The notes below the pieces were generated by a model that was not told the DNA's origin, ran no database searches, and saw nothing but the letters and a program-made list of their open reading frames with translations. A stretch of 51,329 bases of DNA from the NCBI GenBank assembly GCA_947448685.1, contig CANFOP010000004.1:1-51329 (forward strand), written 5' to 3'. Positions 19,254 to 29,781 of this stretch are shown in pieces (position 1 is the first letter of the stretch; each line of letters starts with the position of its first letter). The position numbers were made by a program, and so were the translations under genes. Origin of the DNA: Chitinophagaceae bacterium (GTDB taxonomy: Bacteria > Bacteroidota > Bacteroidia > Chitinophagales > Chitinophagaceae).

Positions 19254-21902
19254 TTATAACAAAGATTTTATGTTGGCAATGATCTTTTGAAAGTTACCTG
19301 TTTCCTGACCGCCTGCTGTTGCCAACGTTTTTTGTCCTCCCCCTCCTCCAATGATTGCTGGTCCAACTATTTCTTTTATGATTTTTGAGGCATCCAAATT
19401 TTTTGATGTAATTGCAGATTCACTTACCCCTACTGCAACGTAGGCCTTACCTCCGATATTGCTGCATAATACAATCAGATGATTTGTCAGATGATGTTTA
19501 ATATCAAAGCATAACTTTTTCAGGGCATCTGCACTTGGAACTTCGACAATCTCTCCAATGAAATTAACCTGATTGATGACAAGGTCTTTTTGCAGTAATT
19601 CATTCCTGACTCCAACTAGTTGATGAGCTTCCAATGCCTCAATTCGTTTGGCCAATGAGTTATTTTCCGCTTGTAAATTTTCAATGGCTTTTGATAAGTT
19701 TTTGGGATTTTTAAGTAAGTCATTTATAGATTTTAATTCTTCCGATTGTTCCATGATAAGCATTTCCGCTGCTTTTCCGGATACGGCTTCAATTCTTCTA
19801 ACACCTGCAGCTACGGCACTTTCATGTTTAATTTTAAAGAATCCAATTTCTCCTGTATTTCCAACATGAGAACCTCCGCATAATTCGATAGAATAGTTGG
19901 GATCCATGACCACAACTCTGACGGTATCACTGTATTTTTCTCCAAAAAGAGCCATGGCCCCCATTGCAATGGCATCTTCTTTATTCATTGATTGTATGAC
20001 AACGGGAATATTTTCGCGAATTTTTTGGTTGACCATTTTTTCAACTCTTGATAATTCATCATCTGAAACTTTTGCAAAATGAGAAAAATCAAAACGAAGT
20101 TGTTCTTCATTCACCAAACTTCCTTTTTGAGAAACGTGATTCCCTAATACATTTCTTAAAGCGGCGTGCATTAAATGTGTAACACTATGGTGAATGCTGA
20201 TACTTTTTCTTCTGTCCTTATTCACAGAAACTTTCACATCACCATGTAGTTGACTTGGAATATTTTCTGTGAAATGAATGATAAGGTCGTTTTCCTTTTT
20301 AGTATCGATAATGTTGATTACCTGATTGTTGATAGTTAAAGTACCTGTATCGCCAATCTGTCCGCCACTTTCTGCATAGAAAGGGGTTTTTTCCAAAACG
20401 ATTTGGTAAAGTTCTTTCCCTTTTCCTTTAACTTTCCTGAGTTTTAAAATTTTCGATTCAATTTCCAATTCATTGTATCCTGTAAATCCATTGCTGTTGC
20501 CTTCATTGATCGTTTGCCAGTCTTCGGTATCCAATGCTGTTGCTGCACGACTTCTTTCTTTTTGAATTTTCATTTCATTTTCAAATCCTTCTTCGTCAAC
20601 AGATAAATTATTTTCCTGAGCTATCAATCTCGTGAGGTCAATAGGAAATCCAAAAGTGTCAAGCAATTCAAAAGCATCAGTACCTGATATTATTTGTTTT
20701 TTCGCTTCTTTTGCCTGGTCAATGATTCCATCAATTTTTTTCAATCCTTTATCAAGTGTTCTTAAAAAAGCGTCTTCTTCTTCTTTTATTACTTTTCCTA
20801 CAAAATCTGTCTGCTGATTTAATTCAGGAAATACTTTTTCAAATTGTTTTGCAATGACAGGTACCAACTGAAACAATAATGGTTGCTTATAGTGTAGATA
20901 AGAGTAATAATATCTTACGGCCCTTCTCAAAATCCTTCTGATTACATAACCAGCACCTGTATTGGAAGGTAGTTGCCCGTCGGCAATGGTAAATGAAATG
21001 GCACGAATATGGTCAGCCAATACCCTGAATGCGATGCTTTCCTTGTCATCCAGTGCTTGGTATTTTTGACCGGATATTTTTTCTATTGCTTCAATTGTAC
21101 CCGAAAATACATCGGTATCATAATTACTCTGTTTGTTTTGAAGAACCCTCACCAGCCTTTCAAAACCCATGCCAGTATCTACATGTTTTGCAGGAAGCGG
21201 TTCCAATGTGCCATCTTTTTTTCTGTTGTATTGAATGAACACATTGTTCCATATTTCAATAACCTGCGGATGGTCTTTGTTTACCAACTCGCGACCCGGT
21301 ATTTTATTTCTTTCTTCAGCTGATCTGCAATCAACGTGTATTTCTGTACAAGGGCCGCAAGGTCCTGTATCACCCATTTCCCAGAAATTATCTTTTTTAT
21401 TTCCATAGACAATATGATCTTCCGCAACTATTTTTTTCCATTCTGCCAACGCGATACTGGATGCCGGGATATTTTCTTTAACATCACCCTCAAAAACAGT
21501 CACATAGAGCCTTTCTTTGTCTATTTTATAGATTTCAGTCAGAAGTTCCCAACTCCATGCAATGGCCTCTGATTTAAAGTATCCGGCAACTGCATTCTCA
21601 GGATCACCAAAACTCCAGTTTCCAAGCATTTCAAACATGGTATGATGATAAGTATCCACACCAACTTCTTCTAAATCATTATGTTTACCACTTACCCTGA
21701 GGCATTTTTGTGTATCGGCAACTCTGTTGTACGGGGCTTTCTTATTTCCAAGAAAATAGTCTTTGAACTGATTCATTCCTGCATTGGTAAACAACAAAGT
21801 AGGGTCATTTTTAACCACGATTGGAGCGGAAGAAACGATTGTATGTCCTTTTGATTGAAAGAAATCAAGAAAATGTTGTCTAATCTCTGATGCAGTCATC
21901 AT
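19254..21902 (-). CDS. alaS: Alanyl-tRNA synthetase
   Basis: 882 aa; MMTASEIRQHFLDFFQSKGHTIVSSAPIVVKNDPTLLFTNAGMNQFKDYFLG; PDTEDLEEVG-type KHNDLEEVGVDTYHHTMFEMLGNWSFGD; HSVTHLMHAALRNVLG; ELCGGSHVGNTGEIG; GGGGGQKTLATAGGQ. Confidence 0.97.
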   Translation of the reverse strand: MMTASEIRQHFLDFFQSKGHTIVSSAPIVVKNDPTLLFTNAGMNQFKDYFLGNKKAPYNRVADTQKCLRVSGKHNDLEEVGVDTYHHTMFEMLGNWSFGDPENAVAGYFKSEAIAWSWELLTEIYKIDKERLYVTVFEGDVKENIPASSIALAEWKKIVAEDHIVYGNKKDNFWEMGDTGPCGPCTEIHVDCRSAEERNKIPGRELVNKDHPQVIEIWNNVFIQYNRKKDGTLEPLPAKHVDTGMGFERLVRVLQNKQSNYDTDVFSGTIEAIEKISGQKYQALDDKESIAFRVLADHIRAISFTIADGQLPSNTGAGYVIRRILRRAVRYYYSYLHYKQPLLFQLVPVIAKQFEKVFPELNQQTDFVGKVIKEEEDAFLRTLDKGLKKIDGIIDQAKEAKKQIISGTDAFELLDTFGFPIDLTRLIAQENNLSVDEEGFENEMKIQKERSRAATALDTEDWQTINEGNSNGFTGYNELEIESKILKLRKVKGKGKELYQIVLEKTPFYAESGGQIGDTGTLTINNQVINIIDTKKENDLIIHFTENIPSQLHGDVKVSVNKDRRKSISIHHSVTHLMHAALRNVLGNHVSQKGSLVNEEQLRFDFSHFAKVSDDELSRVEKMVNQKIRENIPVVIQSMNKEDAIAMGAMALFGEKYSDTVRVVVMDPNYSIELCGGSHVGNTGEIGFFKIKHESAVAAGVRRIEAVSGKAAEMLIMEQSEELKSINDLLKNPKNLSKAIENLQAENNSLAKRIEALEAHQLVGVRNELLQKDLVINQVNFIGEIVEVPSADALKKLCFDIKHHLTNHLIVLCSNIGGKAYVAVGVSESAITSKNLDASKIIKEIVGPAIIGGGGGQKTLATAGGQETGNFQKIIANIKSLL

Positions 21903-21921
21903 ATTTTCTAGTTTTGAATGC

Positions 21922-21953
21922 TTTGCTTATTGCGAATTATCGGGTTATATTTG
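21922..21953 (+). promoter_or_regulatory. Putative Bacteroidota-type promoter for M23 peptidase gene
   Basis: TTTG at 21922-21925, 20-nt spacer, TATATTTG at 21946-21953 (perfect TAnnTTTG). Confidence 0.5.
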
Positions 21954-22051
21954 TAGGGTCTATTTATGCAATATCCCAATTATATGTTGTTGGGATGCAA
22001 TTTAATGATTACAGTTGAGTTTTTATTCATCTGTCAACTGAATTGAGTTCA

Positions 22052-23026
22052 ATGAAAAAAATTAAATATTATTACAATACACATACGCTGAAGTTTGAAA
22101 AGCTTGTTACTCCGATTCGCACGAAGATTTTGCGTTTCTTTGGATTCCTTTCCGGCTTATTGGTTGCTTCTTCATGTGTGATATATCTATATATTCATTT
22201 TTTTCCAAAACCTACTGAACTGGAGGCAAAAAAAAAATACGAAGCACTCAAAGAAAATTATAATCTGATTGATGAAAAATTAAAAGCGCTTGAACAGCAA
22301 ATGGCTGCTTTGGAAAAAAGAGATAATGAAGTATACAGATCAATATTTGAAGCCAACCCGATACCTGACAGCGCCAGAGTGAAACTGATGGAAAAAAAGA
22401 AGGAAGTTCAAATAATGAAGGAAATGAATCTGGCAGATTTTGGAACAGACATTTCTAAACAGTTAAGTAATATCAGCGCAAGAATTCTGTTTCAGTTGAA
22501 GAGTTATGACAATATTGCCCAGTTAATTAAAAATCAGAGTGTGAAATTGGCAAGTATACCTGCTATTCAACCAGTCAGCAATAAGCAGTTAGATCATATT
22601 GCCAGTGGGTTTGGCATGAGGATTGATCCGGTTTACGGAACGCCTAAAATGCATAAAGGACTTGATTTTACAGCACCTCAGGGAACACCCATTTATGCTG
22701 CCGGAAATGGAATAGTTAATACAGCTGATGGCTCTGTAGGTGGATTTGGAAATCATGTGGTTATCAATCATGGTTACGGATATGAGACACTATATGGTCA
22801 TATGGTAAGAATCAAAGTCAGACCCGGCCAAAGAGTCAAAAGAGGCGAAATCATTGGATGGGTGGGAAGTACAGGAAAAAGTACTGGCCCTCATTGTCAT
22901 TATGAAGTGCATGTAAATGGCCAGGAAGTAGATCCTGTTTACTTTTTTTACAACGATTTAAATGCCGAGCAGTATGATCGTTTATTGAAACTTGCTGCAA
23001 AAGGAAGTGCCAAAAGTTTTGATTAA
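22052..23026 (+). CDS. Membrane-anchored M23 (LytM/peptidoglycan hydrolase) peptidase with coiled-coil
   Basis: TM segment near N-terminus, coiled-coil ELEAKKKYEALKENYNLIDEKLKALEQQMAALEKRD, then HKGLDFTAPQGTPIYAAGNGIV...VVINHGYGYETLYGHM...GSTGKSTGPHCHYEVHVNG (M23 HxxxD and HxH). Confidence 0.93.
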   Translation: MKKIKYYYNTHTLKFEKLVTPIRTKILRFFGFLSGLLVASSCVIYLYIHFFPKPTELEAKKKYEALKENYNLIDEKLKALEQQMAALEKRDNEVYRSIFEANPIPDSARVKLMEKKKEVQIMKEMNLADFGTDISKQLSNISARILFQLKSYDNIAQLIKNQSVKLASIPAIQPVSNKQLDHIASGFGMRIDPVYGTPKMHKGLDFTAPQGTPIYAAGNGIVNTADGSVGGFGNHVVINHGYGYETLYGHMVRIKVRPGQRVKRGEIIGWVGSTGKSTGPHCHYEVHVNGQEVDPVYFFYNDLNAEQYDRLLKLAAKGSAKSFD

Positions 23027-23135
23027 CTTTATTCTTAAACAAATAGTTGTTTCAAAAAGTGTTATCAAAGCGGGATAATTTAGATGTTGTTACGTTAAAA
23101 ACAAGACGCTAAAAAAGTAACGATAATTATAATAA

Positions 23136-23690
23136 ATGAAAGCAAGACAAACATCATTTGATTTTGACTTTTCCTCTGATGAAAAAAAACCAGAAGAAAA
23201 AAAACTTGTTCCTCCTCCAATTGATTTGATTGAGCGTGAACCTTTAGATGTCGATGTAAGACCAAAGGTTTCGGTTACCCCTGAAAAAGAAATTAAAAAA
23301 AATACAAGGGGAAGAATGAAATTGATCGATATGGCTGCTGGCATAGATTTGATAGAAATTCCAGCAGATGATATTTTGTATTCAAAGCAATATTATAGTA
23401 TAGGGGCCGTTACTGAAATGTTCAAGGTTAATCATTCATTGATTCGTTTTTGGGAAAATGAATTCAATATTCTAAAGCCCAAAAAGAATGGGAAAGGAGA
23501 CCGTTTTTTTCGCCCCGAAGACATCAAAAATCTTAAATTGATTTACAGTTTGTTAAGAGAACGAAAGTTTACGATTGAAGGTGCAAAGGAGTTTTTAAAG
23601 AAAAACAAACATGCTGAGAAAAAGTTTCAAACCATAGAGGCGCTCAAAAATCTGAAATCTTTTTTACACGAATTAAAAACAGGCTTGTAA
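23136..23690 (+). CDS. MerR-family transcriptional regulator
   Basis: KQYYSIGAVTEMFKVNHSLIRFWENEFNILKPKKNGKGDRFFRPEDIKNLKLIYSLLRERKFTIEGAKEFLKK: MerR winged helix. Confidence 0.87.
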   Translation: MKARQTSFDFDFSSDEKKPEEKKLVPPPIDLIEREPLDVDVRPKVSVTPEKEIKKNTRGRMKLIDMAAGIDLIEIPADDILYSKQYYSIGAVTEMFKVNHSLIRFWENEFNILKPKKNGKGDRFFRPEDIKNLKLIYSLLRERKFTIEGAKEFLKKNKHAEKKFQTIEALKNLKSFLHELKTGL

Positions 23691-23744
23691 AATTGTAAAT
23701 GATCAATTAAACAGCCTATCTCTCCATTGTTAAGTTTATATTGT

Positions 23745-24275
23745 ATGATCATGAATAAAAAAATCTTTAAGATATATTTAGTTGTTTTTTATATCGCCAT
23801 TTCCAAATTGGCAGGTGCTCAAACAGCTTATCTGACATCTCCAGATTCTGAAACCAAAGGTGGAATTATATTCAAAGGGATGATTACAAAATATCTTTTG
23901 GAGAATGAAACTTCTTTTAAATGGTACAACAACAATAAAAAAAATTATTTTCCCGACACTTCAATTCTATCATTAATGGAGAATTCTAAAAACAACATTT
24001 CTTTTATTTTATTCGGAGGTACTTGGTGTGATGACAGCCAGTCGATATTGCCGGAATTTTTCAAATTGCAGGAATTGAGCGGGTTCCCTGATTCATCAGT
24101 TACCTTCTTCGGAGTTGACAGAAAAAAGAAATCTTTGGGTGGAATTTCAGAAGCATTCAACATAACCAATGTTCCTACTATCATAGTAATGAAAGATGGC
24201 AAAGAGAAAGGAAGGGTGGTAGAATATGGAAAAACGGGAAAATGGTATATGGATTTGATGGAATTACTTAAATGA
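23745..24275 (+). CDS. Secreted thioredoxin-like protein with a single-cysteine WCDDS motif
   Basis: Signal-like MIMNKKIFKIYLVVFYIAISKLAGAQ; SFILFGGTWCDDSQSILPEFFKLQEL; NVPTIIVMKDGKEKGRVVE (cis-Pro loop). Track start is TTG at 23727; ATG more likely. Confidence 0.75.
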   Translation: MIMNKKIFKIYLVVFYIAISKLAGAQTAYLTSPDSETKGGIIFKGMITKYLLENETSFKWYNNNKKNYFPDTSILSLMENSKNNISFILFGGTWCDDSQSILPEFFKLQELSGFPDSSVTFFGVDRKKKSLGGISEAFNITNVPTIIVMKDGKEKGRVVEYGKTGKWYMDLMELLK

Positions 24276-24300
24276 TTTGATTATTAACAGAATCAATGGT

Positions 24301-25368
24301 TTAGACATTATGATCGCTGTATCCTCTGGCGAATTTTATTTTTTTTAATTCCATCAATTTTTTTATCTGCAGATTAAATGCTTCTTTGAATTCCATGAAT
24401 GAATCCATTGAAATCGCTTCAGTTTGGTATTCAACAGTTATGATAATGCTTAATTTTGTATAATCGGTAATAAACACGGAAGATTTACTAACGGGATATC
24501 TGTTTTGCAGAAATAATTTCACCTCTTCCATGAATTGATTTACCAGCAATGTTTCTGTATTATTTTCCAATTCAATTGTAATCTCTGTTCTTCTTCCAAT
24601 ACGCATACTCCAGTTGTCTACAACACTGTCAACCATTTGTTTGTTCGGAACTGTGACAAGAGTTTGGTCAACCGTTCTGATTCTAGTACTTCTTAACCCT
24701 ATATGTTCAATGGTCCCATTGATGTTGTTGACTTTTACAGTATCGCCTGTATAAAAAGGTTTGTCAAAAAATATGATAAAGGAAGCGATCAAATTTTCTA
24801 TACTTTCTTTTGCAGCCAATGCCAGTGCCGCTCCTATAATGCTCAATCCTGTCAAAAATGAGCCTATATTGATTCCCAGTCCAATTTTCAGTAACAGTAA
24901 AAATCCGGCTATATGAAGAATGGCTTTGAAAAAATCCCTGAAAAAAACAATGATTTGATCATCTCTTTTGTCTTTTGTTGCTTTCGAGTTTAAATCCAGA
25001 ACAAATGCAATAAAGTTGATGAATCCCTGTACAATCCAGATCAGAAAAATGATGATCAGGCAAACACCAAACCTGTGAATAATTTCTTTGAATGGTATTC
25101 CGTAAACATTGAATTTCAAGGCATCTGGAAATACAAGATTGTCAATTGTGATAATAGAAATTAATACAGCAAGAAACCAGCCAAGGGGATTCACTATCAG
25201 GCTTATGAATCCGTTTTTCTCAACGGTTTTCCATTTGTTATGAATGATGTTGAACAACAACGTTGCCACATATTTCGAAAGCAATCTTCTGAAAATCGAA
25301 ATAATTGCAATGATTAAAAATGTAGTCAGTAAACTTGTGACACTATTGTTGAATATTATCGTACCCAT
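24301..25368 (-). CDS. MscS-type mechanosensitive ion channel
   Basis: GSFLTGLSIIGAALALAAKESIENLIASFIIFFDKPFYTGDTVKVNNINGTIEHIGLRSTRIRTVDQTLVTVPNKQMVDSVVDNWS. Confidence 0.92.
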   Translation of the reverse strand: MGTIIFNNSVTSLLTTFLIIAIISIFRRLLSKYVATLLFNIIHNKWKTVEKNGFISLIVNPLGWFLAVLISIITIDNLVFPDALKFNVYGIPFKEIIHRFGVCLIIIFLIWIVQGFINFIAFVLDLNSKATKDKRDDQIIVFFRDFFKAILHIAGFLLLLKIGLGINIGSFLTGLSIIGAALALAAKESIENLIASFIIFFDKPFYTGDTVKVNNINGTIEHIGLRSTRIRTVDQTLVTVPNKQMVDSVVDNWSMRIGRRTEITIELENNTETLLVNQFMEEVKLFLQNRYPVSKSSVFITDYTKLSIIITVEYQTEAISMDSFMEFKEAFNLQIKKLMELKKIKFARGYSDHNV

Positions 25369-25393
25369 TAGAATGAAAATTTAATAACTGCAT

Positions 25394-26254
25394 TTACTTT
25401 ATTTGATAAATTTCAAGACCATCTTTTTTCAATAAATACAAATTTCCGTTGATTGCTTTTATTGATTTGAATTTACTGATACCTGCAGGAAGTTTGTACT
25501 CCTGCATCAACATCGTTTCCATATTATAAGAGAAAAGTGAATCATTGGAGAAGCCAACGATTGTTTTGTTATAAATGGCAATGTTATTCCAGTTTTTAAA
25601 TGGCAGATTGTTTTTGTAACTCCCATATGAATCAAAAATATAAAAGCCTTGTTCTCTGTTATACAGGAAAACCTTTTTGTCGTAGTCAATCAGCTGAATA
25701 TTTGCCGGTTGTACATTTTGAACAACAAGAGGTGAGTTTCCTGAAAGCATGCTCATATCCTGACTTTCCAGCAATAGATTGAACTGATCGTCAAATTTTT
25801 TGAGTTTGAAATTTTGTTCATCATATACCCATATGTTATTGTCGTATGAAGCCGCAACAGTATGGACACTGAAAAGATTTTTTGTTTTAAGATTCACAGA
25901 ATTGCGAACTGATAATAATTTATCTAGGGTTAGTAAGTTTGAATAGTTTTTATAATATACCAGTATTTTGAATGGGTTGGTAACATCTATGAGCGAAGGT
26001 TTTCCAAATTTCATCAATTCATTGAATATTGCCACCACATCTCCTGACTCATTAATTTTTCTCAACTGATTATCCTGTGAAATCAAGAAAATGTTGTTCA
26101 ATATATCTACGTTGAAATAAGAAAAATTTCCGGTTATTTTTTTTTTGAAAACAAATGATGCTGAATTCAAAGTATCTGACTCTTGTGAAAAACAGGGTTT
26201 GCCCACTGCAAAAAGAAGTGATGTGGCTAACAAATATGTAAAGAGTTTTTTCAA
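25394..26254 (-). CDS. Secreted protein of unknown function, probably beta-propeller-like
   Basis: Signal peptide MKKLFTYLLATSLLFAVGKPCFSQ; repeated strand patterns (NIFLISQDNQLRKINESGDVV, NIWVYDEQNFKLKKFDDQFNLL, KVFLYNREQGFYIFDSYGSYKNN). Confidence 0.6.
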   Translation of the reverse strand: MKKLFTYLLATSLLFAVGKPCFSQESDTLNSASFVFKKKITGNFSYFNVDILNNIFLISQDNQLRKINESGDVVAIFNELMKFGKPSLIDVTNPFKILVYYKNYSNLLTLDKLLSVRNSVNLKTKNLFSVHTVAASYDNNIWVYDEQNFKLKKFDDQFNLLLESQDMSMLSGNSPLVVQNVQPANIQLIDYDKKVFLYNREQGFYIFDSYGSYKNNLPFKNWNNIAIYNKTIVGFSNDSLFSYNMETMLMQEYKLPAGISKFKSIKAINGNLYLLKKDGLEIYQIK

Positions 26255-26258
26255 AACA

Positions 26259-27005
26259 TTAATGATATTTTAATTGAAGTGTTGATCCGTCAAATACCGC
26301 ATAACTGCTATATTTTATCCAGTCACCTAAATTTATATATCGACTTTTTTCTGACAGTTGTATATCCAATGGTAAATGACGATGTCCGAATACAAAGTAG
26401 TCAAAATCATTTTTTTTGAGTTCCTCCTTACAATATGCTACCAGCCATTCATTTTCTTCGCCATTGAATATTTCATTGCTGTTGCCCGTATGCATTCTGC
26501 TTTTTCTGCTGAAGTAATTTGCCAGCCCAATTCCAATGAAGGGAGGAATAACCCCAAATAAAAACTGAGCAATTTTATTGCGAAATATTTTTTTCAAAAA
26601 CTTATATCCCTGATCTCCCGGCCCTAATCCGTCTCCATGACCAATTTGAAATCTTTTTCCATTGTATTCAAAATTAGTGGGTTCAAAATAAACTTTAATG
26701 TTCAGTTCTTTTTGAAAATAATCCTTCATCCACATATCATGATTTCCAACAAAAAAATGTACAGGAATGTTATTGTCAGTTAATTCTGCAAGTTTGCCAA
26801 GAATCCTTACATAGCCTTTAGGAACAACATATTTGTATTCGAACCAAAAATCAAACAGATCTCCTAAAATGAAAATTTCCTTTGCATCATTTTTGATTTC
26901 ATCCAGAAATGAAATTATTTTTTTTTCACGAATGAGACTTTGTTGTTCATCAGGTGCGCCTAAATGAAAGTCAGATAAAAAATATATTTTTTGGGGGGAA
27001 GTCAT
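26259..27005 (-). CDS. lpxH: UDP-2,3-diacylglucosamine diphosphatase (LpxH-type metallophosphoesterase)
   Basis: KIYFLSDFHLGAPD, ILGDLFDFWFEYKYVVPKGYVR, HFFVGNHDMWMKDYF, IGHGDGLGPGD, YFVFGHRHLPLDI. Confidence 0.88.
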   Translation of the reverse strand: MTSPQKIYFLSDFHLGAPDEQQSLIREKKIISFLDEIKNDAKEIFILGDLFDFWFEYKYVVPKGYVRILGKLAELTDNNIPVHFFVGNHDMWMKDYFQKELNIKVYFEPTNFEYNGKRFQIGHGDGLGPGDQGYKFLKKIFRNKIAQFLFGVIPPFIGIGLANYFSRKSRMHTGNSNEIFNGEENEWLVAYCKEELKKNDFDYFVFGHRHLPLDIQLSEKSRYINLGDWIKYSSYAVFDGSTLQLKYH

Positions 27006-27014
27006 TAATTCAGA

Positions 27015-27653
27015 TTAGCTGTCAATTAAAAAACAAAAAACTTCTTTTGGTCCATGAACTCCCGTTACAAGTGTTTTTTCTATATCGGCAGTTCTGCTCG
27101 GTCCGCTGGCCATTGTGATAAAGGAAGGGATATTGCCTTCATGTTTTAAAGAGAATTGTTCGAATGCGTTTTCTATATCATACACCAGGTGCTTACGTCG
27201 GGCAATACAGATATGAATGGGAGCATACACACTGACTGTTCTTCCGCTTTCCTGATGACTGCTCATCATGATACTTCCTGTTCTTGCAATCAGATATTCA
27301 CAGTCAGTTATAGCAACATCGCAAACTGCAAGATCATTGCAGGGTTCTATTTTTATTTTATTTAGGAAAGTTCGAATAGATGAGTCTCTGCAAAAAACAG
27401 AAGTCCAGGAACGCTCTGAAATAACTTGTAGCAGGTTTTTTTCAAAGGAAGAGTCATTTTCGCAGTAAATAAATCTCCCTTGCAATTTTTTGAAATTTTC
27501 AGCAAATAAATTTATTTCATCTGTATTGTTTTCACTGCTTCTAAATACACTTTTCACTGAATGATTTTGGGCATCAGGAAAAGGTAAAGGCACCGGATTA
27601 CTCAGTGCCTGCCTAATTCTGCTTAATATGTTGTGTCTCGCATTATCTACCAT
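27015..27653 (-). CDS. LUD domain protein (LutC/YkgG family)
   Basis: SRIRQALSNPVPLPFPD, AVCDVAITDCEYLIARTGSIMMSS, TMASGPSRTADIEKTLVTGVHGPKEVFCFLID. Confidence 0.87.
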   Translation of the reverse strand: MVDNARHNILSRIRQALSNPVPLPFPDAQNHSVKSVFRSSENNTDEINLFAENFKKLQGRFIYCENDSSFEKNLLQVISERSWTSVFCRDSSIRTFLNKIKIEPCNDLAVCDVAITDCEYLIARTGSIMMSSHQESGRTVSVYAPIHICIARRKHLVYDIENAFEQFSLKHEGNIPSFITMASGPSRTADIEKTLVTGVHGPKEVFCFLIDS

Positions 27654-27664
27654 AAAGGCGTTTA

Positions 27665-29740
27665 TTATTCATCATGGGTGGATTGGTGGTTGGATGCAGT
27701 CTCGTCATTGGAAGTACTTGTCGTTTCTGCAATATTGGACATTTTCTCCACATCGAGCAATTTCTTTTCTTCAAATGGTCGTTTGCCAATAAGTCCCTCC
27801 ACATCACTTTTGAACAATACTTCTTTTACCAAAAGTTCCTTAGCTAGTTTTTCAACATCTTCTTTTTTATCAGTCAAGAGTTTTTTTGTTTTAACATAGG
27901 CCTCATCAATCAACTTTCTGACTTCCTGATCTATCATTTTACCGGTTTCTTCACTGTAGGGTTTGGTAAAATAATTTTCCTGAGCAGGATCGTAATAACT
28001 TATATTTCCTACTTTTTCATTCATACCGTACATGGTTACCATACTGTAGGCGATTTTTGTAATTTGTTGTAGGTCATTGCTCGCACCGGTACTTATTTTT
28101 CCAAAAAATATTTCTTCACTGGCTCTTCCTCCAAGGGTCATACAAATCTGATCTATCAACTGATCAGTGTTATACAAATACTGTTCTTTTGGAGTATATT
28201 GAGCGTATCCCAAAGCAGCAGTTCCTCTTGGAACAATTGTTACTTTTAGTAGGGGATAGGCATGTTCAAGATACCAACCACAAATTGCATGTCCGGCTTC
28301 ATGATAGGCAATAATTTCTTTTTCTTCGGGAGAAATGATTTTATTCTTTTTTTCCAATCCACCTATTACTCTGTCAATGGCATCTTGAAAGTCGCTCATG
28401 TCAACCGCTTCTTTGTTTTTTCTCGCGGCTATAAGTGCTGCTTCATTGCAAACATTGGCAATGTCTGCTCCCGCAAATCCGGGTGTTTGTTCAGCAAGTT
28501 TGTGTATATCAAGATTGTCGGATGTTTTTATTGGGTTTAAGTGAACTTTGAATATCGCTTCTCTTCCAACGAGGTCAGGACGATCAATGGTGATTTGTCT
28601 GTCAAATCTTCCTGGTCTTAATAAAGCACTGTCTAATACGTCTGGTCTGTTTGTAGCCGCAAGTATAATAATTCCCAAATCAGTTCCAAATCCATCCATT
28701 TCCACCAGCAACTGATTTAATGTATTTTCTCTTTCATCGTTGCTCATCATTACATTTTTTCCTCTTGCTCTTCCAATAGCATCGATTTCATCTATGAATA
28801 TTATACAAGGTGCTTTTTCTCTGGCTTGTTTGAATAAATCTCTTACACGGCTGGCACCTACACCTACAAACATTTCTACAAAGTCACTTCCACTTAAACT
28901 AAAAAATGGAACTTGAGCTTCTCCTGCGACGGCTTTCGCTAATAACGTTTTACCTGTTCCGGGAGGGCCTACCAATAATGCTCCTTTTGGAATTTTTCCG
29001 CCTAACGCAGTGTATTTTTTGGGATTTTTTAAAAAGTCAACAATTTCCATTACTTCTACTTTTGCTTCGTCCAAGCCCGCAACATCGCCAAAGTTGATGT
29101 TTACTTTTGTGCCTTTTTCAAATAAAGTAGCCTTTGATTTTCCTATATTAAAAATACCTCCTCCTCCGCCACCGCCACCTGGTCCAACTTTGCGCATCAT
29201 CATGAAAAACAGAAAACCGATTAATAAAATTGGCAGCAATGAACTGATGATTTGACTGAACAACTCACCTTCATCTTCAGGTTTGTCAGGTACTTGCTTG
29301 ATGCTGGGATTCTGTTCGTAGAATTTTCCTATTTGCTCAGAAAAAGTTTTATCGTCAATGATACTGAAAAATAATTGTGGCGCATTTATTTTTTTAACAG
29401 CCTCATATTTTTTTTGATCCAATTTATCAAACAATAACTTTGTATAAAGCGAAGATTTGTTGTTCAAACTGTCTTTATTTATAAAGACACGTACGATTTT
29501 TTTATTTCTGATTGTTTTAATTTCTTCAACGTCTCCTTGTTTCAGCATTTCATAAAATTTTTGCTGATCTGTTTCAAGTCCGGCGCTATTTACATTTCTG
29601 AAAAGATTGTAAGAAATCATGGCAATGAAAACTATTCCATAAATCCAATAGATATTGAATTTGTTTTTTTTCTTTTGAGGATCTTCTCCTAATGGAGATG
29701 GATTGCCTGGTATGTTTTTTTTGTTATTGGGCTGATTCAT
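27665..29740 (-). CDS. ftsH: ATP-dependent zinc metalloprotease FtsH
   Basis: Walker [38 protein letters not shown] protease site, SRH region; 691 aa with two N-terminal TM segments. Confidence 0.97.
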   Translation of the reverse strand: MNQPNNKKNIPGNPSPLGEDPQKKKNKFNIYWIYGIVFIAMISYNLFRNVNSAGLETDQQKFYEMLKQGDVEEIKTIRNKKIVRVFINKDSLNNKSSLYTKLLFDKLDQKKYEAVKKINAPQLFFSIIDDKTFSEQIGKFYEQNPSIKQVPDKPEDEGELFSQIISSLLPILLIGFLFFMMMRKVGPGGGGGGGGIFNIGKSKATLFEKGTKVNINFGDVAGLDEAKVEVMEIVDFLKNPKKYTALGGKIPKGALLVGPPGTGKTLLAKAVAGEAQVPFFSLSGSDFVEMFVGVGASRVRDLFKQAREKAPCIIFIDEIDAIGRARGKNVMMSNDERENTLNQLLVEMDGFGTDLGIIILAATNRPDVLDSALLRPGRFDRQITIDRPDLVGREAIFKVHLNPIKTSDNLDIHKLAEQTPGFAGADIANVCNEAALIAARKNKEAVDMSDFQDAIDRVIGGLEKKNKIISPEEKEIIAYHEAGHAICGWYLEHAYPLLKVTIVPRGTAALGYAQYTPKEQYLYNTDQLIDQICMTLGGRASEEIFFGKISTGASNDLQQITKIAYSMVTMYGMNEKVGNISYYDPAQENYFTKPYSEETGKMIDQEVRKLIDEAYVKTKKLLTDKKEDVEKLAKELLVKEVLFKSDVEGLIGKRPFEEKKLLDVEKMSNIAETTSTSNDETASNHQSTHDE

Positions 29741-29781
29741 ATTTTTTTTAAAACGATTAATAATTTCAGAATTGGGTAAGG

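Noticed and set aside
21009-21572. Plus-strand ORFs opposite alaS
   Set aside because: Antisense to alaS, Phe/Cys/His-rich translation typical of reverse-frame artefacts.
29130-29220. Poly-glycine/poly-proline stretch (GGGGGGGG) in ftsH
   Set aside because: Short Gly-rich linker between TM and AAA domains is common in Bacteroidota FtsH; not a novel repeat.
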